From NCBI GenBank assembly GCA_017398805.1, contig JAFQEZ010000068.1:1-64000 (forward strand): DNA of 64,000 bases. The letters run 5' to 3'. Source of the stretch: Bacteroidaceae bacterium. GTDB taxonomy: Bacteria > Bacteroidota > Bacteroidia > Bacteroidales > Bacteroidaceae. Below the pieces are notes generated by a model that worked only from the letters and a program-made list of their open reading frames with translations, was not told the DNA's origin and did no database searches. A program made the translations under genes and the position numbers. This document shows, in pieces, positions 1 through 8,380 of the stretch (position 1 is the stretch's first letter; each line of letters begins with the position of its first letter).

Positions 1-1
1 C

Positions 2-901
2 ACTACACCCGATAATAAACTGAACGAGAATTTCAATAAAGCAGAGTTCCAAGCCTTATGGAATGAAATCAATCATCAGTATGTCTATCAGGTAAGTTAC
101 GATAGCAACGAACTTATTGATAAGGCAATTCTATACATCAACAAGGATTTAGAGGTGAAGCAACTTCGCTATGTGATGGTAGAGGGAACGCAAGATGAAA
201 GCCAAGTAACTGAATTTGGCGATACTCGTTCACAATCTCGTGAACTGACGGATGTATGTACCTCAACCGTCAAATACGACCTTGTAGGCGATATCGCCAA
301 AGGTGCAAACCTCACTCGCCGTACGGTCGTGAAGATTCTACAAGGCATCAAGCAAAGTAAACTCTACTTCTTCAAGAACAATCCCGAAGAATTTATCCGT
401 AAGGTGATAAGTATCATCAAGGAGCAGAAATCAACGATGATTGTAGAGGCAATCCACTACAACATTACCGAGGGTAAGTACGATAGCGACATTTTCACCG
501 TCAAGAGCAAGATGGACTTTGACCGAGCCTACGAAGCGAAGAAACATATCACCGATTATGTATTCAGCGACAGCAAGGGCGAGCGCCAATTTGCCCATGA
601 CCTTGACGAAGCCAGCGAAGTAGTGGTTTATGCCAAACTCCCACGCACTTTCCAAATCCCGACACCCGTAGGCAACTACGCTCCCGATTGGGCAATCGCC
701 ATGAATAAAAACGATGTAAGGCACATCTTCTTCATTGCCGAAACCAAAGGATCAATGTCGTCAATGGACTTGTCAGCCATCGAGCGAGCCAAAATTGATT
801 GTGCAGAAAAGTTGTTCAACTCCATCTCCACAGCCAATGTAAAGTACCACAAGGTGGCTACCTATCAAGATTTGATAGATGGGATGAATGCAATAAGCTG
901 A
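2..901 (+). CDS. Type III restriction enzyme, Res subunit, C-terminal part (cut by window edge)
   Basis: The reading frame is open from the first bases of the window, so this is the 3' end of a larger gene. The visible 299 residues are the C-terminal nuclease part of a type III restriction subunit. A PD-(D/E)xK core is visible: an APDW motif followed about 18 residues later by AETKG, typical of Res proteins. The helicase half and the partner methyltransferase (mod) would lie upstream, outside the window. GTG at 155 is only an internal codon. The gene converges on the OLD-like gene, with 43 bp between the stop codons. Family assignment is by motif and gene size. Confidence 0.82.
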   Translation, partial: TTPDNKLNENFNKAEFQALWNEINHQYVYQVSYDSNELIDKAILYINKDLEVKQLRYVMVEGTQDESQVTEFGDTRSQSRELTDVCTSTVKYDLVGDIAKGANLTRRTVVKILQGIKQSKLYFFKNNPEEFIRKVISIIKEQKSTMIVEAIHYNITEGKYDSDIFTVKSKMDFDRAYEAKKHITDYVFSDSKGERQFAHDLDEASEVVVYAKLPRTFQIPTPVGNYAPDWAIAMNKNDVRHIFFIAETKGSMSSMDLSAIERAKIDCAEKLFNSISTANVKYHKVATYQDLIDGMNAIS

Positions 902-944
902 TAAATTTTCGGCGTTCACTTGCTGAGGGTGAACGCCGAAGTAT

Positions 945-2597
945 TTATTTGTTTATTAAAGTTTCAAGGGCAGTTTTAAAGTCATTAATAAATGGGGTGA
1001 TTACATCAATATTGTCGTGATAAAAATAAGCCATTAAATTAGTCTGTTCAAAATGAATGAGATTCGTTTTAAACCATTCCTTTCTTATTACACGTAACGG
1101 TTCTTGTCCGGCAGTCATAGGAAATGTGTCTATAATTGAATCCTTAATTAGCTCAATATTGTATCGATGCGGAAGATTATTCCAATATGGATGTTCAAGA
1201 TCTAGTAAGAGCTTTGACAAATAACTATATATTTGAAATTCAGGAGTCCTAATCTCAATGTTTGCAACATCGTCACCAATAATAGCTGGTAAGGCTAATA
1301 TAGTTTTAGATTCCTCCATAATAGGAGTTATTCTGTCATTCAAAAGGACGTCATTATCAAATACTATTACTACTTGTCTGAAATAATCATCAGTAGTATA
1401 TAAGGTTCTTAAATTATCACATCCAAGCTTTGCTGAAACTAGAGTTAGATCATATCCATAACTTAACTTTGAATCAAATTTTTCAGTTTCTAATAATTTG
1501 TTGAAGAACCATTCGGCTTCCTTATCTTCAAAATAGACCTTAATTTGTGGCGTTACATCATCAAATGTTGGAAGTATACCAAGCATATCGCTTTTTATAT
1601 TCTCATAGGTAGGATATTCCATTAACTTAGGTCTTAATACATCTTCAATGTAAACTACTGAATCAATATTCCTTCCTGCTCTAGCTGTTTCATCGCTTAT
1701 TTTTAGAACCTCCTGAATTATAGTTAACGAATGAGATGTCATTATAATCTGTAGGTTCAAACTTTTGGCTTCTTTTTTTATGAGTTGAATCAATTTAATT
1801 TGTGCTCGTGGGTGAAAACCTGCATCAATTTCATCAATTAAAAGGATGCCTCCTTTATAATTGGGATTTTCACGTTTTAATTTTGCAAATGAAGCTAATG
1901 CGGTAATAATTACTCCCAACGAATCTTGCCCTAATGAAATTGTACGAGTAGAATGTTCGAATTCTGGCAATAGGGATTTTTTTGTGGTTCCTTTTAGTTC
2001 TTGTTTAGTGATATGGTTACTATCAACAACTTTGTTATCGATAATAGCTTTGAATTTTTCTCTAATATAAATTTTATCCTCATCTGACAATGTCTTGGAT
2101 AATTCCGAATTAAGACTGCTTTGATATTCCCCGTTGGGTAACATTCTACTCATACTCAAAAATAATGTGGGTATAGGGACTTTTGCAGAAGCACCAACAT
2201 CCCATCCCTCTTGTTCGCCACGGGGTACAACTTTAAGACGTTCAATTCCTAATTTCTTCTCTGAATGTTTAGAAACATTACAAGTCTTTATTAAATCTTC
2301 TTTTTCTGGCTGAGAATATGTTAAAGTAAAATAAGGTTTATCTGCAGTTTTCTTAACATAATCTCTTTCTATATCAAGATAAAACAATTCATGCAATTGT
2401 GCTTGAAATGAACGTTTGAGAAGTGTTTTTCCTTCACTAGATTTAAGTTCAGAGCCATTAGCAATTAGACCAAGTAGAGTGGATTTACCAATACCATTAT
2501 GACCTGCTATAACTGTCAGGCGTTCAGAAATGTTAATAGTAAGATTTCTGAACATTCTAAATGGAATTTCTCCAAACGAAATACTTTTAATCTTCAT
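945..2597 (-). CDS. OLD-like ATPase/TOPRIM nuclease, third gene of a ParB-MTase-OLD cassette
   Basis: A 550-residue protein. An ABC/SMC-type ATPase core is visible: Walker A GHNGIGKS (32-39), a signature-like SLGQDSLG, Walker B ILLIDEIDAG (about 250) and an H-loop TSHS (about 286). The C-terminal half carries a TOPRIM-like pattern: an acidic start VYFEDKEAE (about 352), a Gly-containing step and VFDND (about 414). That combination defines the OLD family, whose known members (for example Gabija GajA) are ATP-controlled DNA nucleases in anti-phage defence. It lies 25 bp downstream of the methyltransferase on the same strand and is probably co-transcribed. Nuclease activity is inferred, and the TOPRIM call is by eye. 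Confidence 0.75.
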   Translation of the reverse strand: MKIKSISFGEIPFRMFRNLTINISERLTVIAGHNGIGKSTLLGLIANGSELKSSEGKTLLKRSFQAQLHELFYLDIERDYVKKTADKPYFTLTYSQPEKEDLIKTCNVSKHSEKKLGIERLKVVPRGEQEGWDVGASAKVPIPTLFLSMSRMLPNGEYQSSLNSELSKTLSDEDKIYIREKFKAIIDNKVVDSNHITKQELKGTTKKSLLPEFEHSTRTISLGQDSLGVIITALASFAKLKRENPNYKGGILLIDEIDAGFHPRAQIKLIQLIKKEAKSLNLQIIMTSHSLTIIQEVLKISDETARAGRNIDSVVYIEDVLRPKLMEYPTYENIKSDMLGILPTFDDVTPQIKVYFEDKEAEWFFNKLLETEKFDSKLSYGYDLTLVSAKLGCDNLRTLYTTDDYFRQVVIVFDNDVLLNDRITPIMEESKTILALPAIIGDDVANIEIRTPEFQIYSYLSKLLLDLEHPYWNNLPHRYNIELIKDSIIDTFPMTAGQEPLRVIRKEWFKTNLIHFEQTNLMAYFYHDNIDVITPFINDFKTALETLINK

Positions 2598-2622
2598 GTA
2601 AATAAGTTTATTACTATGGTTC

Positions 2623-3474
2623 TTATTTGTTAAATAGTTTATGGTTTGGTATAACCATATTATCGGAAAATATCATAATTTCTTTTCCTTTTCCTGAATT
2701 ACTTGCACTATAATTCAGCTCAAAGGTTTCTTGTCTGTATTTTGAATACAGATTTGCAATAAAATCGACATTATCATATGATATAATCCATCTATGATTT
2801 TGGATTCCATCAATTACTTTGGCAATGTCTTGATGGTCATCATCGTTATAATAGTTCATATAAAGACCTTTACCTTTTACATAGTATGGGGGGTCTAAAT
2901 AGAAAATAACATTGTGAAACAATTCATTATTTAAGCGTTGGACCAAAGTTACAGCATCTTCATTTGATAAATGAATTCTATCCGCATAGTCTGCTATTCT
3001 TTGGATTCTTTCTATTAAGTCATCTTTATTGAATCTAGCATCAATCTTGTAGTTACCGGTCTGATCGTACCCTCCAATAACTCCTGCTTTTAAAATACCT
3101 GAACGGTTTGTTCTATTTAAAAAGAATGTAGAGAATCCTAAATTCAGTAAATCAACATATTCTTTATTTGATTGGATATCCTTTAGCTTATGCCATGTCT
3201 CTACATTTATCGGAGTATCTTTTATTAACTTACATAGGGCCTCAGATTCGTGTAGAACGCTATACCAGAATGCGTAAATAGATATATCTTTATCATTTAT
3301 ATATATATCCCTCACATATTCATTGAATAGCAAAGATAGAGCTACGGAGCCTCCTCCTACATATGGCTCAACATAAGTACCATCAAGCAATGCATTTTCT
3401 TTGATTAAGCATTGCACGAAGTCTGCAACTTTAGCTTTGCCTCCTGGATATCTTAGAGGTGATAAAAACTCCAT
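2623..3474 (-). CDS. D12-class (Dam/DpnM-type) N6-adenine DNA methyltransferase
   Basis: A 283-residue protein of normal length for a Dam-type enzyme. The AdoMet-binding motif YPGGK lies at residues 9-13, an EPYVGGGS motif at about 36, and the catalytic motif IV DPPY at about 193. It should transfer a methyl group to adenine N6 in a short DNA site; the site cannot be read from sequence. It is the middle gene of the cassette, 4 bp after the ParB-like gene and 25 bp before the OLD-like gene. That placement suggests it marks self DNA for the OLD-like nuclease. It could also be a lone regulatory methylase. Confidence 0.88.
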   Translation of the reverse strand: MEFLSPLRYPGGKAKVADFVQCLIKENALLDGTYVEPYVGGGSVALSLLFNEYVRDIYINDKDISIYAFWYSVLHESEALCKLIKDTPINVETWHKLKDIQSNKEYVDLLNLGFSTFFLNRTNRSGILKAGVIGGYDQTGNYKIDARFNKDDLIERIQRIADYADRIHLSNEDAVTLVQRLNNELFHNVIFYLDPPYYVKGKGLYMNYYNDDDHQDIAKVIDGIQNHRWIISYDNVDFIANLYSKYRQETFELNYSASNSGKGKEIMIFSDNMVIPNHKLFNK

Positions 3475-3478
3475 ACCT

Positions 3479-4864
3479 TTATTCTTTATTTATAGATTCC
3501 CACAATAATACAAAGAAAGTTTCAATATTGTCCCAGCCAATAATTAAATTATCTGCCTTAGGATAAAAGAATTCATTATGAACATATGCGTTCAATGATT
3601 CAATGGACAATACTGAATTCTTATCGTTAATTTCTGACCTTATTCCTTTTGATAAATCATTACTCATTATTCCTAATTGAGTCATATGATTTAAAACTTT
3701 ACCAACTTTGCCTTGTAAACTTTCCCCAGAGGAACAAGCTGTGATAGCATTGTTTTTTACTAAATCATATTTCTCCAAGTAGGCATCAACAGACAATTCT
3801 AAGAAAACTCTTAACAAAACAGAAGATGCATTAGGACATGTCCTAACTGGTATTTGTTTAAGTTCCTCAAAAATTTTGTTCAACTTAGGATTATTTATGT
3901 GTAATACTAGGTTTTTCGGGACTAAACCTACTCTTGTCTTTGGTTTCTTACTTTTGTTCTTTTGAGAATCTTTTGGTTCATTATTTATTTGAGATTTCTC
4001 ATCTTCGTTTACGATGTCCTGTATGCCCCATTGTTCAGAAGTCTCGTTAGACAAATCCGGCTTCTGATCTTTGCTAAAACTATCTATGTACTGTTTCCTT
4101 TTTTCTCTATTATAGATGTCGGCAACCTTAAAATCAGGATTTAAAATATCAGTAACAACTTTCAATAATCCCTTAATAACTTCAGAAACTTGAATCTTTG
4201 AAACCAATGTTCCGTTATTGATTTCTAAACCAAGATGTTCTCTGACATACGGATCGGACATCAAACGTTGTAGGTTTGTAATATTGAGTTTTGATAATGA
4301 ATCTTTGATATCTTCTGGAACATTGTCTTGAGATCTCAACAATGTGATAATCTGCAATGGAATTGATGATTTTCCTTCAGTCTTCTCTTCAAATCTTTGC
4401 TTTTGTTGAGCATTCCAAGTAACAGTACCAACACCATTCAGTTCTCCTGAATGTTTACGCTTTATCCATATATCAGCCTCTGCAGGATTTTCAAACACAG
4501 CACAACTAATGCTCTTTAACTCTGAAACAATATTTGCTTTATCTTTTTGTAGTTTTTGGAATTTCTTCCTTAAAGAAGCATACTTATCATCAATAAGAGT
4601 TGGATTGTTTAATAACTTTAGTGATGTAATTCGTCTGTTACCCTCAAGAACAGTGTACTTGCTATTATCTTCACTAGGAGTTACGATGATTAAATCAACA
4701 GGACTAAGCCCATTAGTAACAATGTCATCAACAAGAGAATATAACTTATCCTCTTGATCCTCGACCATCTTATCTATCGCCTCTTTTTGTGATGATAGTG
4801 GTTCAAATCTATAATTCTCTGTATTGACAAACAAAGAAGTTAATTTTATAGTTTTTATAATCAT
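3479..4864 (-). CDS. ParB/Srx-like N-terminal domain protein, first gene of the cassette
   Basis: A 461-residue protein whose first ~100 residues resemble a ParB/sulfiredoxin-type domain, with the motif LEGNRRIT at 73-80 (ParB-like ExxRR). This fold binds and hydrolyses CTP in ParB, and acts as an ATPase or nuclease in some defence proteins. A charged, lysine-rich linker lies at about 280-310. The helical C-terminal region (about 330-461) is unrecognised; it has a ...AYVH... motif loosely like HEPN proteins, which I would not rely on. It heads the operon with the methyltransferase and OLD-like genes. It is not a chromosomal ParB: no helix-turn-helix partner region or parA is visible nearby. 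Confidence 0.7.
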   Translation of the reverse strand: MIIKTIKLTSLFVNTENYRFEPLSSQKEAIDKMVEDQEDKLYSLVDDIVTNGLSPVDLIIVTPSEDNSKYTVLEGNRRITSLKLLNNPTLIDDKYASLRKKFQKLQKDKANIVSELKSISCAVFENPAEADIWIKRKHSGELNGVGTVTWNAQQKQRFEEKTEGKSSIPLQIITLLRSQDNVPEDIKDSLSKLNITNLQRLMSDPYVREHLGLEINNGTLVSKIQVSEVIKGLLKVVTDILNPDFKVADIYNREKRKQYIDSFSKDQKPDLSNETSEQWGIQDIVNEDEKSQINNEPKDSQKNKSKKPKTRVGLVPKNLVLHINNPKLNKIFEELKQIPVRTCPNASSVLLRVFLELSVDAYLEKYDLVKNNAITACSSGESLQGKVGKVLNHMTQLGIMSNDLSKGIRSEINDKNSVLSIESLNAYVHNEFFYPKADNLIIGWDNIETFFVLLWESINKE

Positions 4865-4892
4865 AGTAACATAAAGTGTATATTACGCTTTG

Positions 4893-4900
4893 CAAAGTTA
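4893..4900 (-). promoter_or_regulatory. Candidate -7 box for the ParB-MTase-OLD operon
   Basis: On the minus strand this reads TAACTTTG, matching the Bacteroidales -7 consensus TAnnTTTG, 28 bp before the ParB-like start codon. No convincing -33 TTTG is visible at the expected distance, so this is a partial promoter match only. Confidence 0.4.
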
Positions 4901-4974
4901 CTCATTTTTAATGAATTTGATTCTGTTTGCCCAATAAATAATAATTTTACCCGCTTTTATATGATTTATATATG

Positions 4975-5003
4975 TTGTAATTCGAATACAATTCCTATCT
5001 TTG
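4975..5003 (+). promoter_or_regulatory. Bacteroidales-type promoter pointing at a broken reading frame
   Basis: TTG at 4975-4977 and TATCTTTG at 4996-5003 are spaced 18 bp apart, close to the Bacteroidales consensus. The promoter points right, towards the short reading frame at 5032, and is divergent from the ParB-like operon. Confidence 0.5.
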
Positions 5004-5031
5004 CATCAAGAAATAAGCGTTCTTTTCAATA

Positions 5032-5190
5032 ATGCAGAATAAGACGGATAAGGGAACTTTGCTCGTTTCTAAATCGTTACCTGTCGCAAATTCAAATTCT
5101 GTAAATCGTTTGTTTTCAACGAGAAAGAAGAAATGCTATGTCTCAAGCAGTGGAATTTCAAATGAGGAATGTTCAGTTTTTCTAGTATAG
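5032..5190 (+). pseudogene. Possible broken gene start (52 codons), antisense to the recombinase end
   Basis: An ATG 28 bp after a good -7 box opens a 52-residue frame (begins MQNKTDKGTLL). I do not recognise it. It overlaps the abnormal tail of the recombinase gene on the other strand. The simplest reading is that a promoter and the first codons of another gene were joined to the recombinase near 5135 by recombination. It could equally be a chance frame. Confidence 0.3.
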
Positions 5191-5908
5191 ACTTATAGTA
5201 ATTTCTGTAAGTCCGAGGCTCTGTAGGATTACTTTCATTTGTGAGAACATAAAAAGTGTCGTTTACGACTTTCTTCAAAGGCTTCAGCAAGCGTATCAAT
5301 TCTTTTGATAAAGGGATTTCACGAATTGAATTTTGCGTTTTAGGAGTAGATATAACAAGTTCGGTACGCCTAACATCATTCTCAATTATATATATTCGCT
5401 CTATAGTTCGTCGAACATATATCACTCCTTGCGAAATGTCTATATCTTTCCATTGCAATGCACAAACCTCTCCAATTCGCATACCCGAATGCAAACAAAG
5501 CATTATACCAAGATTACGAAAAGTAAAATTATCAGAAACGAAAGATATAAGCTTCCGCTGATTTGTAAGGCTCAACACCTCAATACCTTTTCGCTCTTTT
5601 GATATGGGATACTTAATATCCCAGTCACAGTGCTCCATGACACCCATTTTAACTCCATAGCGATACACCATTTTGAGTACAATCAAAAAATCTTTTACTG
5701 TTTTTTGATTTAGCCCTGTGTTCAATTTCTCATAAACGAAATTTTGAACAAAATCTTCCTCAATAACTTTTGTACAATCTCCAAAATAACCAAGAAGGTG
5801 GTTCTCAAGAATAACAGCATACGCTGAAATTGTAGAAAGCTTTACAAGCTTTCGCTTCTCTTCTTTCCAAAGAATAGAAACTTCTCTAAATGTTTTAATC
5901 TCTGTCAT
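5069..5908 (-). pseudogene. Tyrosine site-specific recombinase, C-terminally truncated
   Basis: A 279-residue integrase-family protein. The SAM-like N-terminal domain and most of the catalytic domain are present: Arg144 in HSGMRIGEV, Lys190 in TPKTQ, and HCLRH at 253-257. Right after LRHS the sequence departs from the family. The last 21 residues are unrelated, and the second His/Trp and the catalytic Tyr are missing, so the enzyme should be inactive. The family normally continues about 50 residues further. It lies beside the invertible hsdS region, where an active relative normally drives inversion. If the shufflon still inverts here, the recombinase must come from elsewhere. Confidence 0.8.
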
Positions 5909-5953
5909 ATTATAAAATTTTAATGCATTTATAATTTACAGATAAATAATCCT

Positions 5954-6059
5954 TAATGTACCCAATAAGAGAGAGCAGAGCGGAATTTATTCCGGCTATG
6001 CCGAGCGTGGGGAACTTCGCCCACAGGGCAATGTACCCAATTTGAGATTTCCTGAGTTT
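5954..6059 (+). repeat. 106-bp inverted repeat, copy 1, at the 5' end of the silent hsdS
   Basis: By my alignment this is an exact inverted copy of 9510-9615. It covers the conserved codons before the first target-recognition domain. In this copy the reading frame meets a stop at 5943-5945 and has no ATG, so the gene behind it is silent. Recombination with copy 2 would invert about 3.4 kb and swap the specificity gene fused to the expressed start. Confidence 0.9.
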
Positions 6060-7202
6060 AGTGGCGAATGGACTCAATGCACTATTGGTAGCTATGGCAA
6101 TATAATAACAGGAAGTACTCCATCTACTAATGATACCGAGAACTATGACAATGGTACATATTTATGGGCTTCTCCAACTGATTTAGGAGAATTAAAATAT
6201 ATTGAACAAACACAAACGAAATTAACAGATAAGGGGTTTGGTAAAACGCGAAGTTTTCCTGCAAATTCCATTTTGGTAACTTGTATAGGTTCCACAATAG
6301 GGAAAATGGGAATGTCTAAAGTTGAAATGTCCACTAACCAACAGATAAATACAATAGTACCAACAGGACACGATGCAAACTTTGTGTTTTATACTATACA
6401 AAGTCGTTTTCCAAGGTATTTATCATCAATTGCTGTTCAAGCTGTTCCGATAATTTCTAAGTCAGCTTTTGAAAAACTTGAGAACTATACAACGAGTATT
6501 GATGAAGAAGTCAAAATTGGAACCTTTTTATCTTTATTAGATGAACGCATTGCAACCCAAAACAAGATAATTGAGGATTTGAAAAAACTAAAGGTTGCAA
6601 TCTGCAATAAGCTAATAGACAACTTAGTTAATCATGAGCCTTTGATTCGTTTTACCGAAGTATATAGTAAAGCCGGCGAGGGAGGAACTCCTGAAACAAG
6701 TAAATCTGAATATTATGAAAATGGGAATATCCCATTTATCAAAATTGATGATTTGTCAAATAAATATATTATTTCAAATAAAGATTTTATAACCGATTTA
6801 GGATTGCAAAAATCTTCTGCATGGATTATTCCAACGCATTCATTGATTTATTCAAATGGGGCAACAATAGGGGCTATTTCCATTAACACTTATGAAGTTT
6901 GTACAAAACAAGGCATACTAGGAATAGTACCCCAAACTTCAATTTCGGTAGAATATTTATATTGTTTAATGTCATCTAATTATTTTTCCAAACAGGTTCA
7001 TCGAATAATTACACATGGCACTATGGCAACAGCTTATTTGAAAGATATAAATAAAATTAAAGTACCTATTCCTTGTATGCAGAAACAGTTAGAAATTGCC
7101 AATACAATTAGTTCCGTAACTAACAAAATAGGAACGGAACTAAACATTTTATCGTTATTGCTGAAACAAAAGCAATACTTACTTCAACAAATGTTTATAT
7201 AA
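6042..7202 (+). CDS. Silent type I restriction specificity cassette (HsdS-like, two TRDs)
   Basis: A 386-residue HsdS-like protein with two target-recognition domains. Each ends in the conserved helix region, for example RIATQNKIIEDL near 170 and the terminal YLLQQMFI. The first codon is TTG, inside the shared inverted repeat. The expressed gene has about 40 further residues upstream that this copy lacks, and no start codon precedes it in frame, so it is probably not translated in this orientation. Inversion through the 106-bp repeats would place it behind the hsdS start and change the DNA site of the type I enzyme. Its 3' end overlaps the convergent half-cassette by 8 bp. Confidence 0.85.
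   Translation: MRFPEFSGEWTQCTIGSYGNIITGSTPSTNDTENYDNGTYLWASPTDLGELKYIEQTQTKLTDKGFGKTRSFPANSILVTCIGSTIGKMGMSKVEMSTNQQINTIVPTGHDANFVFYTIQSRFPRYLSSIAVQAVPIISKSAFEKLENYTTSIDEEVKIGTFLSLLDERIATQNKIIEDLKKLKVAICNKLIDNLVNHEPLIRFTEVYSKAGEGGTPETSKSEYYENGNIPFIKIDDLSNKYIISNKDFITDLGLQKSSAWIIPTHSLIYSNGATIGAISINTYEVCTKQGILGIVPQTSISVEYLYCLMSSNYFSKQVHRIITHGTMATAYLKDINKIKVPIPCMQKQLEIANTISSVTNKIGTELNILSLLLKQKQYLLQQMFI
6553..6571 (+). repeat. 19-bp inverted repeat in the central HsdS helix codons
   Basis: This 19-bp stretch is exactly inverted at 8986-9004. Both copies encode TQNKII in the central conserved helix of HsdS. Homology or site-specific exchange here would swap only the second recognition domain. Confidence 0.75.
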
Positions 7203-7842
7203 ACATATTACTGAGCAGATAGAATTTTTGAGCTAATAGAGATTGGAGATATTTATTTTCAATCTCTATTTTACTATCAAGGGAACTCATCATATTATTG
7301 AAGTCATCGATTTTCTTTTTGTCTGTTGGATATGCAATCATCATTGGTCCTATTTCAGAGATGTAATGCCGTTTATGTTCGGTTGTTTCTAAACCTATGT
7401 GATTAAGATATTCATATACGTATCTTAATGATATTCCATTTTTAGATGTGAGTATTTTTATTGCAGATGATTTAATCTTAAATGCAAAATCTACCAGTTT
7501 GCAATCAAGAGTAAAGTCATCAAGTATTATACATTGACCTTTATCATAAATACCAAAAGGTTCATCTGTATATCCAAGTATAAATGCTTTATTGGCAGTT
7601 AATACCGGAATGAGATTGCTATCATCAGAGTATTCAGTATTTGAAACTATATATCTTGATGGCTGTTCATAATCAAGCAAATCGCAAATTTGATAATTAA
7701 GTCCATAATGCTTTCGAATAGCATTTAGTTGTTTATCTCTAATTGCAACCAAAAGGGAAACACAATCCTTAATTAAAGGGATTGTGGTAGAACATTTTAA
7801 TAATACCCCAAAAACTAAGGTTAAAATAAAAGACTTAGGCAA
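7195..7842 (-). CDS. Silent HsdS half-cassette (C-terminal recognition domain)
   Basis: This frame encodes one target-recognition domain plus the terminal helix, ending YLLSNMFI like its neighbours. The first ~25 residues of the 215-residue frame come from the antisense of the adjacent cassette; the HsdS-like part begins near the crossover site at 7763-7783. It has no promoter or N-terminal half, so it is a storage cassette. It runs in the same direction as the expressed hsdS, so one inversion at the central site would not bring it into use; two steps would be needed. Confidence 0.78.
   Translation of the reverse strand: MPKSFILTLVFGVLLKCSTTIPLIKDCVSLLVAIRDKQLNAIRKHYGLNYQICDLLDYEQPSRYIVSNTEYSDDSNLIPVLTANKAFILGYTDEPFGIYDKGQCIILDDFTLDCKLVDFAFKIKSSAIKILTSKNGISLRYVYEYLNHIGLETTEHKRHYISEIGPMMIAYPTDKKKIDDFNNMMSSLDSKIEIENKYLQSLLAQKFYLLSNMFI
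7763..7783 (+). repeat. Near-palindromic 21-bp crossover site between the half-cassettes
   Basis: This 21-bp sequence is exactly inverted at 8955-8975, inside the central conserved region of the expressed hsdS (codons for SLIKGI). It is nearly self-complementary: CAATCC and GGATT flank a TTAATTAA core. A single site between the two head-to-head half-cassettes could therefore serve both. Confidence 0.8.
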
Positions 7843-8380
7843 GTCATATTCAGTTATGAATATGTCTAAAGAAGACTTCTCTGAAACAGGGAATGAATGT
7901 ATAATCTATGGTGAATTATTTACGACTTATGATTGCGTTGCCGTCAACATTGTAAGTAAGACACAAAAGGCTGTACAATCATCAACAGTAAGTACAGGGT
8001 ATGATTTACTGTTCCCTGCATCAACTACTGTAGATGCACAATCACTAATTGCACCAACAGCAGTATCAATACCTAATATTATACTCGGTGGAGATATGTT
8101 TGGAATAGCTGTAAAACAAGAATTCAATAATGAGTATTTGAGCTATGCCTTTAATTATATATATAAAAAACATCTCGCCCAATATGCTCAAGGTAGCACA
8201 ATCATCCATTTGCATTACAATGATATCAAAAATTTATATATTGGTATCCCTGACAAAATTACCCAGGATAAATTGGTTACTTTGTTGAAAAGTATGCAGG
8301 ATAAAATTCTTACTGAAAAGAAAATGCTTTCAATGTTGGAAACACAGAAAACATATCTTTTAAGAAACTTATTTATATAA
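7769..8380 (+). CDS. Silent HsdS half-cassette (C-terminal recognition domain), opposite orientation
   Basis: It encodes one recognition domain and the terminal helix (ends YLLRNLFI). The frame is open through the crossover site, reading LIKGI as in the expressed gene, so I start it at 7769; GTG at 7784 is the first possible start codon. Inverting 7784-8954 between the 21-bp sites would fuse this domain in frame to the N-terminal half of the expressed hsdS. Its 3' end overlaps the convergent expressed gene by 8 bp. Confidence 0.78.
   Translation, partial: LIKGIVVEHFNNTPKTKVKIKDLGKSYSVMNMSKEDFSETGNECIIYGELFTTYDCVAVNIVSKTQKAVQSSTVSTGYDLLFPASTTVDAQSLIAPTAVSIPNIILGGDMFGIAVKQEFNNEYLSYAFNYIYKKHLAQYAQGSTIIHLHYNDIKNLYIGIPDKITQDKLVTLLKSMQDKILTEKKMLSMLETQKTYLLRNLFI

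Noticed and set aside
3479..4864. Chromosomal or plasmid partition ParB
   Set aside because: No parA, no parS-like sites and no KorB/HTH middle domain; the gene is tied to a methylase and an OLD-like protein instead.
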